The notes: a model not told the origin generated them from the sequence alone. Counted from the stretch's first letter, positions 8,381 to 15,664 are shown. The stretch: 39,529 nucleotides of DNA from CAJXNP01 sp050305935 (GCA_050305935.1 JBNLGG010000039.1:1-39529), one strand, 5' to 3'. Numbers and translations: made by a program.

Positions 8381-9379
8381 TCAATTTTGTGATGCTTCGA
8401 TACAATTTCTTAACGCTTCCAATGCTTTACCGGATTCAAGGCTTTCTCTGGCCCGGCCAATGGAATTTTCAAGTCCCTGCCCCGGAGTGGAACAATATAA
8501 TGCAATCCCAGCATTGGCAATAGCCACATCCCTTTGAGCCGGTGTAGCCTTTCCTTCCAATACATTCATAAATATGGTGGCGGCGTCCTCTACCGTATTT
8601 CCACCACTAAGCGACTCAGGGGAATGGTAGGTGAAACCTATTTCTTCAGGTGAAATAATGCTTTCATCATTCCTGCCTATCATTTTAAAAGAACCCGTCA
8701 GCGAAATCTCATCATAACCGTCCAGGGCATGCAAGATCAAATAATTTGAGTCTGTTTGCTGATATAAGTAGGCATAAAGACGAGCTAATTCGAGATTAAA
8801 AACCCCTACAATCTGCTTTTTCAGAAAAGTGGGGTTTACCATGGGGCCCAGCATATTGAAAAAGGTTTTCACACCCATCTCTTTTCGCACAGGCGCTATA
8901 TTTTTCATCGCCGGATGAAACAAGGGGGCATGTAAATAACAGATGTTTGACTTTTCCAGGATTTCCACCAGCTTACCCCGGTCATTGGTAAACTGATACC
9001 CCAGGTGAGCCAGCAGATTAGAAGACCCGCAAGCGGATGATACCGCATTGTTCCCATGTTTGGCGACCATCTGACCTGCACCCGCAACGATGAAAGACGC
9101 AAGGGTAGAAATGTTGAAGGTATCTTTCCCGTCGCCACCGGTTCCACACAAGTCCATAACATCGTAACCGTCAAGGTCAATATGCACGCAAAGATCCAAC
9201 ATGGCTTCCCTGAAACCGGCTAGCTCCTGTATGGTGATGCTCCGCATAATGAATACAGTAAGAAAAGAGGCCATTTCCGACTGATTGTATTTGCCCTGTG
9301 CAAGGTTAGTCAGCACTTCCTTAGCTGTGGCCTTGTCAAGGTATTTATATTCAAATAAGTAGTTAAGTATGTCTTTCAT
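8381..9379 (-). CDS. trpD: Anthranilate phosphoribosyltransferase
   Basis: Transfers phosphoribose from PRPP to anthranilate. The 332-residue product has the small helical N-domain and the PRPP loop CGTGGDGKDTFNIST near residue 80, then KHGNNAVSSACGS, as in all TrpD enzymes. The ATG at 9379 is taken as start; a TTG one codon upstream also keeps the frame open. The start codon sits directly against an 8-bp tandem repeat that fills the spacer to trpG, so the ribosome entry region is made of repeat sequence. Confidence 0.96.
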   Translation of the reverse strand: MKDILNYLFEYKYLDKATAKEVLTNLAQGKYNQSEMASFLTVFIMRSITIQELAGFREAMLDLCVHIDLDGYDVMDLCGTGGDGKDTFNISTLASFIVAGAGQMVAKHGNNAVSSACGSSNLLAHLGYQFTNDRGKLVEILEKSNICYLHAPLFHPAMKNIAPVRKEMGVKTFFNMLGPMVNPTFLKKQIVGVFNLELARLYAYLYQQTDSNYLILHALDGYDEISLTGSFKMIGRNDESIISPEEIGFTYHSPESLSGGNTVEDAATIFMNVLEGKATPAQRDVAIANAGIALYCSTPGQGLENSIGRARESLESGKALEALRNCIEASQN

Positions 9380-9387
9380 CAATAGTA

Positions 9388-9500
9388 GTTATTGAGTTAT
9401 TAGGTTATTGAGTTATTAGGTTATTGAGTTATTAGGTTATTGAGTTATTAGGTTATTAGGTTATTGAGTTATTAGTTATTCAGTTATTGGGTTATTGGTT
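9388..9500. repeat. 8-bp tandem repeat between trpG and trpD
   Basis: At least ten head-to-tail copies of GTTATTGA / GTTATTAG alternate to give a 16-bp higher-order unit. The array degenerates at its right edge, where it runs into the trpG stop codon (9492-9494) and the last codons of trpG. On the transcribed strand it reads as A/T-rich CTAATAAC/TCAATAAC, and it is immediately 5' of the trpD start. Confidence 0.9.
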
Positions 9501-10070
9501 GTTTGTAAGCCAGTTTTTCATCATGGTTTTGCCATGTTCAGTAATAATGGATTCCGGGTGAAATTGCAAGCCTCGCACGTCATATTTTTTATGGCTGATT
9601 CCCATTACAATACCATCTTCATCTACCGAAGTGATATCCATTGAGTCAGGCACAGATTCCGGCACTACGGCCCACGAATGGTACCTGCACACCTGAAATG
9701 AAGCAGGAACACTATTAAAAAGCGGTTCGTCCTGTTTGATCACCTTCACTGCTGTCCCGATGCCATGTAGCACCACGGGCATATTGTACAGCTTGGCCCC
9801 ATAAACCTCGCCTATTCCCTGGTGCCCCAGGCAAATCCCCAGAATGCTTTTCTTTGAGCCATACTGATCGATCAGGTCAAGCATAATTCCCGCTTCTTCC
9901 GGTATCCCGGGTCCCGGGGATAAAAGGATTTTGTCATATTTATCAACAGCCGAAAGCGCTATTTTATCATTCCTGTAAATATCCATTTGTTTTCCGAAGC
10001 CTAATTCCCGCACGATATGCACAAGGTTATAAGTGAAGGAATCGTAATTATCTAAAACAAGTATTTTCAT
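9492..10070 (-). CDS. trpG: Anthranilate synthase component II, glutamine amidotransferase
   Basis: Supplies ammonia from glutamine to TrpE for anthranilate formation. The 192-residue class I amidotransferase begins MKILVLDNYDSFTYN and has LLSPGPGIPEEAG, the nucleophile Cys in GICLGHQG, and the His/Glu pair in QFHPESI. The frame is open further upstream, but the ATG at 10070 is chosen because it lies 7 nt after the trpE stop and gives the canonical N-terminus. The C-terminal codons merge with the tandem repeat downstream. Confidence 0.95.
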   Translation of the reverse strand: MKILVLDNYDSFTYNLVHIVRELGFGKQMDIYRNDKIALSAVDKYDKILLSPGPGIPEEAGIMLDLIDQYGSKKSILGICLGHQGIGEVYGAKLYNMPVVLHGIGTAVKVIKQDEPLFNSVPASFQVCRYHSWAVVPESVPDSMDITSVDEDGIVMGISHKKYDVRGLQFHPESIITEHGKTMMKNWLTNNQ

Positions 10071-10077
10071 AACGCTT

Positions 10078-11496
10078 TTAAATTCGAATGTTTTGAGCTT
10101 TTTCAATCGCAGTCCTGAGCGCAGCGAGCTTATTGGTTACTTCCTGAAGTTCACTTTCCGCATTAGACTTGGCCACTACCCCGGCACCTGCCTGGTAATA
10201 CAAAACGTTGTTCTTGCTGAGAAATGATCGTATCATGATGGCATGGTTAAACTCACCGTCAAAACCCAGGTAGCCTATAGCCCCACCGTAGTATCCTCTT
10301 CTGGTTGGCTCATATGCATCTATCAATTCCATGGCTTTGTGTTTGGGCGCACCGGAAAGCGTCCCGGCGGGAAAGGTGTCGGCCACCATCTGAACGGTCA
10401 GGGTGTCCTCCGCCATTTTACCAGTCACCTGGGAAACCAGGTGGATCACGTGCGAGTAGTATTGTATCTCTTTAAACTTCTCCACGGTCACTTCATCACC
10501 ATGTCGACTAAGGTCATTCCTCGCCAGGTCCACGAGCATGACATGCTCGGAGTTTTCTTTAGGATCGGCAAAAAGTTTCCTGGCTAGTTCGCCATCTGCC
10601 TCGTCGTCACCCGTCCTTTTAAATGTGCCGGCAATGGGGTAAATAGTTGCACTCCCCTTGCTGATCACAATTTGCGCCTCGGGCGAGGAGCCGAATATTT
10701 TAAAACTTCCGTAATCGAAATAGAATAAATAAGGTGAGGGGTTGATCGCTCTCAGTGCCCGGTAAACCATAAACTCATCCCCCTTAAATCCCATATTAAA
10801 CCTTCTGGAAAGAACAATCTGGAAAACGTCGCCACGAAAGCAATGCTGGATTCCTTTATTGACCATATCGATATATTCCTGATCGGATTGGTTCGAAGAC
10901 TCGTTGTTAAGTGCCTCGAAACTGAAGTAGGGAAAGTTCTTACCTTTAATTAATCGCTCGATATCGGTGATATTGCTTTCCTTTTCCGCCCCTTCGAGTT
11001 GGTGATCAAACAGGTACATCTCATTTTTAAAATGGTTGATGGCAATGACGTTCCGGTAAACCTTATAAAGAATGTCCGGAATCCTGTATTCATCCTCTTT
11101 TTGATCATCAAATGAAATGTCTTCGAAATGCTGAACAGCATCATAGGACATGTAGCCAAATAAACCATTGGAAATAAACTTGAATGGCTGATGGGTGACG
11201 GTAAATGAACTCCTGAATTGCGATAGTTCCTCAATGGCTGCTTTCTGGTAATCAATATCCTTAAGCACAATCCCGCCGTCAGGATATTCAATTTTCAAAT
11301 GTTGTCCTTTTAAGGAAAAAGAAGCAATGGGATTACAGCAGATATAACTAAAGCTGTTCTGCTCTCCATGGTAATCCGAGCTTTCCAGCAAAATCACCCC
11401 AGACAGCTTATCCCGCAATTTGAGATAAATGCTCACCGGAGTAACGGCATCTGCGATAAGCTTGAGTGATTCTGTTTTTAATGTAAAGGTTTTCAA
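10078..11496 (-). CDS. trpE: Anthranilate synthase component I
   Basis: Converts chorismate and ammonia to anthranilate, the committed step. The 472-residue product shows the LLES feedback element near residues 36-39, known in this family for Trp inhibition. Chorismate-binding motifs include GSSPEAQIV, PIAGTFKRT and GTLSGAPKHKAME. The start codon is a TTG at 11496: an in-frame stop lies 18 nt upstream and the next ATG is over 100 codons inside, so no other start preserves the LLES region. It begins about 30 nt after the U-run of the attenuator terminator. Confidence 0.95.
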   Translation of the reverse strand: MKTFTLKTESLKLIADAVTPVSIYLKLRDKLSGVILLESSDYHGEQNSFSYICCNPIASFSLKGQHLKIEYPDGGIVLKDIDYQKAAIEELSQFRSSFTVTHQPFKFISNGLFGYMSYDAVQHFEDISFDDQKEDEYRIPDILYKVYRNVIAINHFKNEMYLFDHQLEGAEKESNITDIERLIKGKNFPYFSFEALNNESSNQSDQEYIDMVNKGIQHCFRGDVFQIVLSRRFNMGFKGDEFMVYRALRAINPSPYLFYFDYGSFKIFGSSPEAQIVISKGSATIYPIAGTFKRTGDDEADGELARKLFADPKENSEHVMLVDLARNDLSRHGDEVTVEKFKEIQYYSHVIHLVSQVTGKMAEDTLTVQMVADTFPAGTLSGAPKHKAMELIDAYEPTRRGYYGGAIGYLGFDGEFNHAIMIRSFLSKNNVLYYQAGAGVVAKSNAESELQEVTNKLAALRTAIEKAQNIRI

Positions 11497-11527
11497 TTTG
11501 TCTAAGTATTGTTAATTGGTTTAACAC

Positions 11528-11557
11528 AAAAAAAGGCCCACCGAACAGTGAGCCTTT
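11528..11557 (-). terminator. Attenuator terminator of the trp operon
   Basis: On the minus strand AAAGGCTCAC pairs with GTGGGCCTTT (10 bp, one G-U) around a 6-nt loop and runs into seven U residues (11528-11534), ending about 30 nt before trpE. The loop and the 3' arm (11538-11548) can instead pair with 11587-11597 just upstream, forming the antiterminator. Confidence 0.92.
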
Positions 11558-11618
11558 AATATCTTTATCAAAAAACTATATCAATGCTGTTCAGTGGCAA
11601 GGTTCTACCTGTCGCCAC
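11538..11618 (-). promoter_or_regulatory. trp attenuator: alternative pairing segments 1-2-3
   Basis: Segment 2 (CCACTGAACAG, 11587-11597) spans the leader peptide stop codon. It pairs over 11 bp with segment 3 (CTGTTCGGTGG, 11538-11548) with one G-U, making the antiterminator. Segment 2 can also pair with segment 1, which covers the second and third Trp codons and the next Arg codon (GTGGC at 11614-11618 with GCCAC at 11594-11598, plus AGGT with ACCT). A ribosome stalled on Trp codons masks segment 1 and favours 2:3. A ribosome reaching the stop codon masks segment 2 and lets the terminator form. Confidence 0.88.
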
Positions 11619-11656
11619 CACCAATAGATATTGATATAATTGTTAAATTTCTTCAT
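11591..11656 (-). CDS. trpL: trp operon leader peptide
   Basis: A 21-codon ORF beginning MKKFNNYINIY, followed by three consecutive Trp codons (11615-11623), then RQVEPCH and TGA. The Trp run, the stop codon inside segment 2 of the attenuator, and the terminator before trpE show that this is a regulatory leader peptide rather than a functional protein. No Shine-Dalgarno sequence is visible. The ATG lies only 7 nt after the -7 promoter element, so the mRNA may be almost leaderless. It is shorter than most gene-finding cut-offs and was found by translating the minus strand upstream of trpE. Confidence 0.93.
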   Translation of the reverse strand: MKKFNNYINIYWWWRQVEPCH

Positions 11657-11663
11657 CGCGGGG

Positions 11664-11695
11664 CAAATCTAGAAAAGGAAAGAATATTAGCAAAA
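11664..11695 (-). promoter_or_regulatory. trp operon promoter
   Basis: On the minus strand TTTTG (11691-11695), a 19-bp spacer and TAGATTTG (11664-11671) match the Bacteroidota sigma-A consensus TTTG-N19-TAnnTTTG. Transcription would start near 11658-11660, within a few nucleotides of the leader ATG at 11656. Confidence 0.75.
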
Positions 11696-11824
11696 CATTT
11701 TTCACTAAATCATCAATAATGACCATCCACACATGAATTTTGGAAAGATTGAAAGAATACCAAATTGTTGATTATTAGATAAAAAAAAGAGTAATTAGAT
11801 ACGACTAACCAAAACGCACACAAA

Positions 11825-12724
11825 ATGGGAGGAAATTACATAGCATTTCTCAACATCTGGAATAAGATCCTGCTTGTTGCATCTGCTGTATCCATTGCCG
11901 TCAGTATTTTTATCATACTTACCCATATCATCAAAGTAGCTTCGATAAAAAACTACAAGAAAAAATATGATTACCTGAGGGACAATGATTCAAATAAAAT
12001 ATTCTATAGCATATTTTATTTCACACTTGGCCTGACGCTTTATGCCAACACGCAAATTGCCAAAACGGTGGAAATCCATGTCATCTGGTTTTTCGTCCGG
12101 ATTTTTGTTTCGGTTTGCATTGGCACCTTGATTGTCTACCTTTCATACCTTTTGCTCAAGTACGCCTACCCTACCAGTCTCACAAAAAAGCTAAGGAAAT
12201 GGCGCTATATGCCCAGGATCAATCCGGCGACGGGTAATAAAATGAAACTGCTCAGCGAAGAGGAGGAAGATGTCCATCTGGACGAAGGGATGCAGGCGGA
12301 GGAAAACGTATTCTCCGTGGATTATGATGTTTGGGTAGATCCCGAAACGAATGATGTACACATCGAAAAATATCAGGGACACCTGGAAGCAGAGCAGTGC
12401 AACAGTTGTGGCTTCATGACCATGAAACAGATCAAAGAAGAAATCCTGCAACCGCCAACAGAATACGAAGAAGGCGAAACGGAAAAACACTATCAATGCA
12501 CCTATTGTAAATCAAAAAGGACCAAGGTATTAAAAATTGCCAAGCTGGATCCGGGAGGACAATACAGACTCCCTGATCATGTGATGTTTAAAGAAGACGA
12601 AACGATTGTGGGGATCACCCTGGAAATCCACATTGGGAATGGTCGTTCAAAAATTTATGAATTTTCGAGCAGGGAACAGGCCCGCGACTTTTTAAAGGAA
12701 TTCAGCCTGGAAACAATGAAGTAA
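11825..12724 (+). CDS. Unknown three-helix membrane protein with cytoplasmic zinc ribbon
   Basis: I do not recognise a named family. The 299-residue product has predicted membrane helices at about 13-38, 59-76 and 83-113. An acidic linker (LLSEEEEDVHLDEG) at 142-155 follows. A soluble domain then has two CxxC pairs, C192/C195 (CNSC) and C225/C228 (CTYC), which form a probable zinc ribbon. The C-terminal 50 residues look like a mixed alpha/beta cap. It is divergent from the trp promoter, starts 5 nt after an A-rich stretch, and is monocistronic because a strong terminator follows. The arrangement (membrane anchor plus zinc ribbon) suggests a membrane-tethered binding or sensor role, but that is inference. 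Confidence 0.8.
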   Translation: MGGNYIAFLNIWNKILLVASAVSIAVSIFIILTHIIKVASIKNYKKKYDYLRDNDSNKIFYSIFYFTLGLTLYANTQIAKTVEIHVIWFFVRIFVSVCIGTLIVYLSYLLLKYAYPTSLTKKLRKWRYMPRINPATGNKMKLLSEEEEDVHLDEGMQAEENVFSVDYDVWVDPETNDVHIEKYQGHLEAEQCNSCGFMTMKQIKEEILQPPTEYEEGETEKHYQCTYCKSKRTKVLKIAKLDPGGQYRLPDHVMFKEDETIVGITLEIHIGNGRSKIYEFSSREQARDFLKEFSLETMK

Positions 12725-12746
12725 CAACCTAATCTATCTATCAATA

Positions 12747-12780
12747 GAGGCCCTTTGGTAATGCGAAGGGCCTTTTTTTT
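12747..12780 (+). terminator. Rho-independent terminator
   Basis: GGCCCTT (12749-12755) pairs with AAGGGCC (12766-12772), extendable by a G-C pair in the loop, and is followed by eight T residues. It lies 22 bp after the membrane/zinc-ribbon gene. Confidence 0.92.
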
Positions 12781-12858
12781 GAAAACATAGTCGTCTGACA
12801 CCTTCAAATGGTTAGATGACTTTCAATTCTGTGGGTGAGTCCCCTTAATGGATGTTTT

Positions 12859-13746
12859 ATGATATCAGAAATGAAAGGTAATAAGCTAAAAAAAATACTG
12901 ATCAAAGCACTCCTGATATGTGCTTCCATCATCATCACCTTATCGGGAATCTCGCAGGGATTAATGAACATGCAGTTCCGGCAAAGTGATAAGAAAATCC
13001 GCACCTATTTCACGAGCTCTCCGGTGCAGCCCAATATTTACTTTGCGGAATGCGAAGACCGCCTGGTGCGGGTGGTCGAGGTTTTTAACCATGATTCTTT
13101 GCCCAACCTTATTTTCGTGCATGGCGCTCCCGGTTCCTCCAATGATTTTATCCGTTACCTGGCTGATCCCGATTTACAATCCCATTTTAATTTGATCACC
13201 TACGACAGGCCGGGTTACGGATATTCCGGCTTTGGTCATTCCATGATTTCCATTAAAGAACAAGCAGCAATTATAGATCAAATCACAGGACACCTTAGTG
13301 GAAAAAGTATTTTGATAGGGCATTCCTACGGCGGACCAATTATTTTACAGTTTGCCTTCGATTATCCGGACCGTTATTCCACACTGGTTTTATTGGCACC
13401 AGCCAATGATCCTGACAACGAGTTGATCTTTAAAATAGCCTACCTGGGGAAATGGCCTCCTACCCGCTGGCTCACTCCCACCGCCATGAGGGTAGCGGCC
13501 GACGAAAAATTTAGTCACGCCAAGGAGCTGGGAAAGATGATACCTTATTATCCGACTATTGATAAAAAGGTGATCCATGTCCACGGAACAAAGGATTCGC
13601 TGGTACCATTTGTCAACCTTGAATTTACCGAAGAACACCTTAATAATGCCGATTTTGAAAAGGTGGTACTGGAAAATGAAGACCACTTTATTCCATGGAC
13701 GAAATTTGACCTTATAAAAATCCGCCTGTTGAATCTAAGCCAGTAA
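12859..13746 (+). CDS. Alpha/beta hydrolase with N-terminal membrane anchor or signal peptide
   Basis: A 295-residue serine hydrolase of the alpha/beta fold; the substrate cannot be inferred. The oxyanion-hole motif HGAPGSS is at 88-94, the nucleophile elbow GHSYGG puts Ser156 in the triad, Asp246 lies in HGTKDSLVP and His276 in NEDHF. Residues 10-33 form a hydrophobic segment after several Lys, so the enzyme is probably exported or anchored. Starts at 12859 and 12871 are both ATG; a GTG at 12835 is less likely. It follows a terminator and has no operon partner. Confidence 0.88.
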   Translation: MISEMKGNKLKKILIKALLICASIIITLSGISQGLMNMQFRQSDKKIRTYFTSSPVQPNIYFAECEDRLVRVVEVFNHDSLPNLIFVHGAPGSSNDFIRYLADPDLQSHFNLITYDRPGYGYSGFGHSMISIKEQAAIIDQITGHLSGKSILIGHSYGGPIILQFAFDYPDRYSTLVLLAPANDPDNELIFKIAYLGKWPPTRWLTPTAMRVAADEKFSHAKELGKMIPYYPTIDKKVIHVHGTKDSLVPFVNLEFTEEHLNNADFEKVVLENEDHFIPWTKFDLIKIRLLNLSQ

Positions 13747-13824
13747 AATTAGGCCCCACTATCCTATTCTATTTCCAGTTCACCAATTGACAAGTACGAT
13801 GATTACTAAAAAAGTCTTCTGGTT

Positions 13825-13890
13825 ATTCGTACCACCACTCATGTCGATTCTTTAAAAAAAGCTTTCATAGCTAATAGTGGCGGCACGAAT
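13825..13890. repeat. Inverted repeat / long stem-loop
   Basis: ATTCGTACCACCACT (13825-13839) is the near-complement of AGTGGCGGCACGAAT (13876-13890). The arms are 15 bp with two mismatches, both of which become G-U pairs in a minus-strand RNA. The 36-nt loop contains an A-rich tract. No gene or ORF is associated with it. Confidence 0.5.
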
Positions 13891-13918
13891 TAGTTTGCTC
13901 ACTAATAAATCAATACCC

Positions 13919-13933
13919 TAGGTAAAAAACGTA
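13919..13933. promoter_or_regulatory. Dyad operator TAGGT-N5-ACGTA upstream of the first mini-DHp gene
   Basis: A 15-bp dyad with one mismatch to TAGGT-N5-ACCTA. It begins 63 bp before a perfect -7 element TATTTTTG (13982-13989), which precedes the ATG at 14015. No -33 element is evident at the right spacing, which suits an activator-dependent promoter. The same dyad recurs upstream of several genes in this window. Confidence 0.55.
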
Positions 13934-13981
13934 TTTTGAGATATTGGTGGAAAATGTGATAAAGTCCATGAAAGGTCTGGA

Positions 13982-13989
13982 TATTTTTG
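13982..13989 (+). promoter_or_regulatory. -7 promoter element of the first mini-DHp gene
   Basis: TATTTTTG matches TAnnTTTG exactly; the expected transcription start is near 13995, about 20 nt before the start codon. Confidence 0.5.
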
Positions 13990-14014
13990 TAACAGCTTAT
14001 AAAACTAAACGATT

Positions 14015-14293
14015 ATGCTTCACAAAAACGCACAATTTTCACTGCCGCTTCTGGAGGACGAATTATTGATAGCCACGGAAAACCTGGAATCATGCCTGTT
14101 CATTACTTCACATATCCTCAGGGCCCACGTTGCCAGGATTACCGGTCTTCTTTCCCTCCTAAAACATACTGAAGGCGACATTGAAACAAAAAAAATATTA
14201 GCCAAAGTAGAAAAAGAAATAGCTCTTTTGAACACCTCAATCCGCGAAACGAAGGGCATGTTTTCCCATACATTATTTAACGTCGGCGAGTAA
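14015..14293 (+). CDS. Stand-alone DHp-like (HisKA-like) mini-protein
   Basis: A 92-residue protein with no signal peptide and no ATP-binding domain. Residues 31-50 (TSHILRAHVARITGLLSLLK) resemble the phosphoacceptor helix of Bacteroidota histidine kinases, whose usual form is SHNLRAPVARILGL. His33 is in the phosphoacceptor position and a His replaces the usual Pro. The second half (ILAKVEKEIALLNTSIRET) fits the second helix of a DHp hairpin. It could accept or relay phosphate or act as a decoy dimeriser for the kinases encoded downstream. The similarity was judged by eye, so the family call is tentative. It has its own operator and promoter, and ends 108 bp before a second small gene with a similar promoter. 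Confidence 0.72.
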   Translation: MLHKNAQFSLPLLEDELLIATENLESCLFITSHILRAHVARITGLLSLLKHTEGDIETKKILAKVEKEIALLNTSIRETKGMFSHTLFNVGE

Positions 14294-14306
14294 TTTTCGC
14301 ATCTAA

Positions 14307-14321
14307 TAGGTATTTCACGTA
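14307..14321. promoter_or_regulatory. Dyad operator TAGGT-N5-ACGTA upstream of the second mini-gene
   Basis: TAGGT-ATTTC-ACGTA has the same two half-sites as the copy at 13919. It begins 62 bp before an exact -7 element TAGATTTG at 14369-14376, almost the same geometry as the preceding promoter, although the intervening sequences are unrelated. Confidence 0.55.
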
Positions 14322-14368
14322 ATCGTCATAATGACAATTTTCCTGAAAAATATAACTACGTACCCACC

Positions 14369-14376
14369 TAGATTTG
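14369..14376 (+). promoter_or_regulatory. -7 promoter element of the second mini-gene
   Basis: TAGATTTG matches TAnnTTTG exactly. No TTTG is found about 19 bp upstream, as at the preceding promoter. Transcription would begin about 20 nt before the ATG at 14402. Confidence 0.5.
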
Positions 14377-14401
14377 TAAAATCAAAAAAACGAAAATCTA
14401 A

Positions 14402-14668
14402 ATGATTACATCGAAATATCAGCCAGCAAATCCTGAGAAAAAAGAAATGATATCAGCGCTCCATAAGAAAAACAAAGTCTTGATACAATTTTATCACTCC
14501 TACATAACTCTGGAAGATTCCACGGTGAAAATGAGCGGCGTGATCGACCTTCTCGGACAAGACCTTGATTTCCCCTTTGAAACCGCCATAGAAATGATCT
14601 ACAGTGAAGCTGACAATATGAATGCAGTATTTTCGGAAATCTCAAAATCTATTGTCAACGCTTATTAA
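14402..14668 (+). CDS. Small unknown protein, possibly a degenerate DHp-like hairpin
   Basis: 88 residues, soluble and helical. The pattern STVKMSGVIDLL at 40-51, followed by EADNMNAVFSEISKSI, can be laid on the two helices of a histidine-kinase DHp domain without the phosphoacceptor His. It may therefore be a His-less relative of the 92-residue protein just upstream. This is a weak, by-eye comparison. The gene ends 12 bp before the PorP/SprF-like gene, so the two are almost certainly cotranscribed from the promoter at 14369. Confidence 0.65.
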   Translation: MITSKYQPANPEKKEMISALHKKNKVLIQFYHSYITLEDSTVKMSGVIDLLGQDLDFPFETAIEMIYSEADNMNAVFSEISKSIVNAY

Positions 14669-14680
14669 TCAACCGCACTG

Positions 14681-15664
14681 ATGATCATCAAGAAAAATAC
14701 TACTTCACTAATCCTTGCAATTGTAATAGGTCTGCCTGGCCTGCTGAAAGCCCAGGACCCGCATTTCTCACAGTTTTATGCGAATCCAATAAACTTAAAC
14801 GCCGCATTTGCCGGAACCGCTGACGGCAACCGGATTGTGGCCCATCACCGTCGTCAATGGTCAAGGCCCACCCAATACACCACCAGTATGCTTACCATGG
14901 ACGGCAAGCTAAGCTCGGCCCAGTCGGGATGGGGTGTCCAGGTGATGCAAGACAACCACTCCGGTGGCACATTTAAGCAGCTTTCAGTAAATGCAGTCCT
15001 TGCCCACCGGGTGAAATTATCGAAAACAAAGTACCTGGGCATGGGATTCAAATTAGGTGCCTACCAAAAATACCTGGACTGGTCAGGGCTGACATTTGAA
15101 GATCAATTTGATGGACGAGATGGGATAGTAAATGCCACCAATGAGCGTTTCGGTAAAGACAAAATATTGAACGGTGATGTTTCCGTAGGCTTCCTTTATC
15201 ATTCCGACAACTTCTTTGCGGGTATCACTGGTAGCCACTTAAACCGCCCCTCCGAAGACTTCACTATTTCTTCAAACTACAACTTGCCCATAAAATATAC
15301 AGCGCATGCCGGTTACATTTTTGAGATCATACATCCGGGACAAACTCAGTTTCTGTCACCAAACATTGTCATTGAAAAACAGGGGGAATTCCAATACATC
15401 AACCTGGGAATGTACTATGGCAATGAGACGTTCTCTCTGGGTGGATGGTACCGCGTCAACGACGCCATTATTGGCTCCATCGGTGTTAATGTGAATGAAT
15501 TTAAAATCGGTTATAGCTATGATGTAACCGTCTCTAAAATTGCAAACGGGAGAAACAATTCCCACGAAATCTCGCTGGCTTACCTGTTCGAATTTCCTGA
15601 GAAGTATAATCGAAAAGGAAGGTACAAAGGAAAGTGTCCCAAATTTTACAAGTACTTACACTAA
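14681..15664 (+). CDS. PorP/SprF family outer-membrane protein (T9SS-associated)
   Basis: 327 residues with a signal peptide ending at LLKAQ and the family-typical mature start DPHFSQFYANPINLNAAFAGT. The rest is beta-rich, as expected of an outer-membrane barrel. In Flavobacterium johnsoniae, SprF is needed for secretion of the type B sorting-domain adhesin SprB, and SprF-like genes usually neighbour their cognate substrate. Here the next gene downstream encodes a type B sorting domain and the one after it a PKD-repeat giant, so this is probably their partner. It sits 12 bp behind a mini-gene and is closed by a strong terminator, so its transcription is separate from the downstream pair. Confidence 0.93.
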   Translation: MIIKKNTTSLILAIVIGLPGLLKAQDPHFSQFYANPINLNAAFAGTADGNRIVAHHRRQWSRPTQYTTSMLTMDGKLSSAQSGWGVQVMQDNHSGGTFKQLSVNAVLAHRVKLSKTKYLGMGFKLGAYQKYLDWSGLTFEDQFDGRDGIVNATNERFGKDKILNGDVSVGFLYHSDNFFAGITGSHLNRPSEDFTISSNYNLPIKYTAHAGYIFEIIHPGQTQFLSPNIVIEKQGEFQYINLGMYYGNETFSLGGWYRVNDAIIGSIGVNVNEFKIGYSYDVTVSKIANGRNNSHEISLAYLFEFPEKYNRKGRYKGKCPKFYKYLH

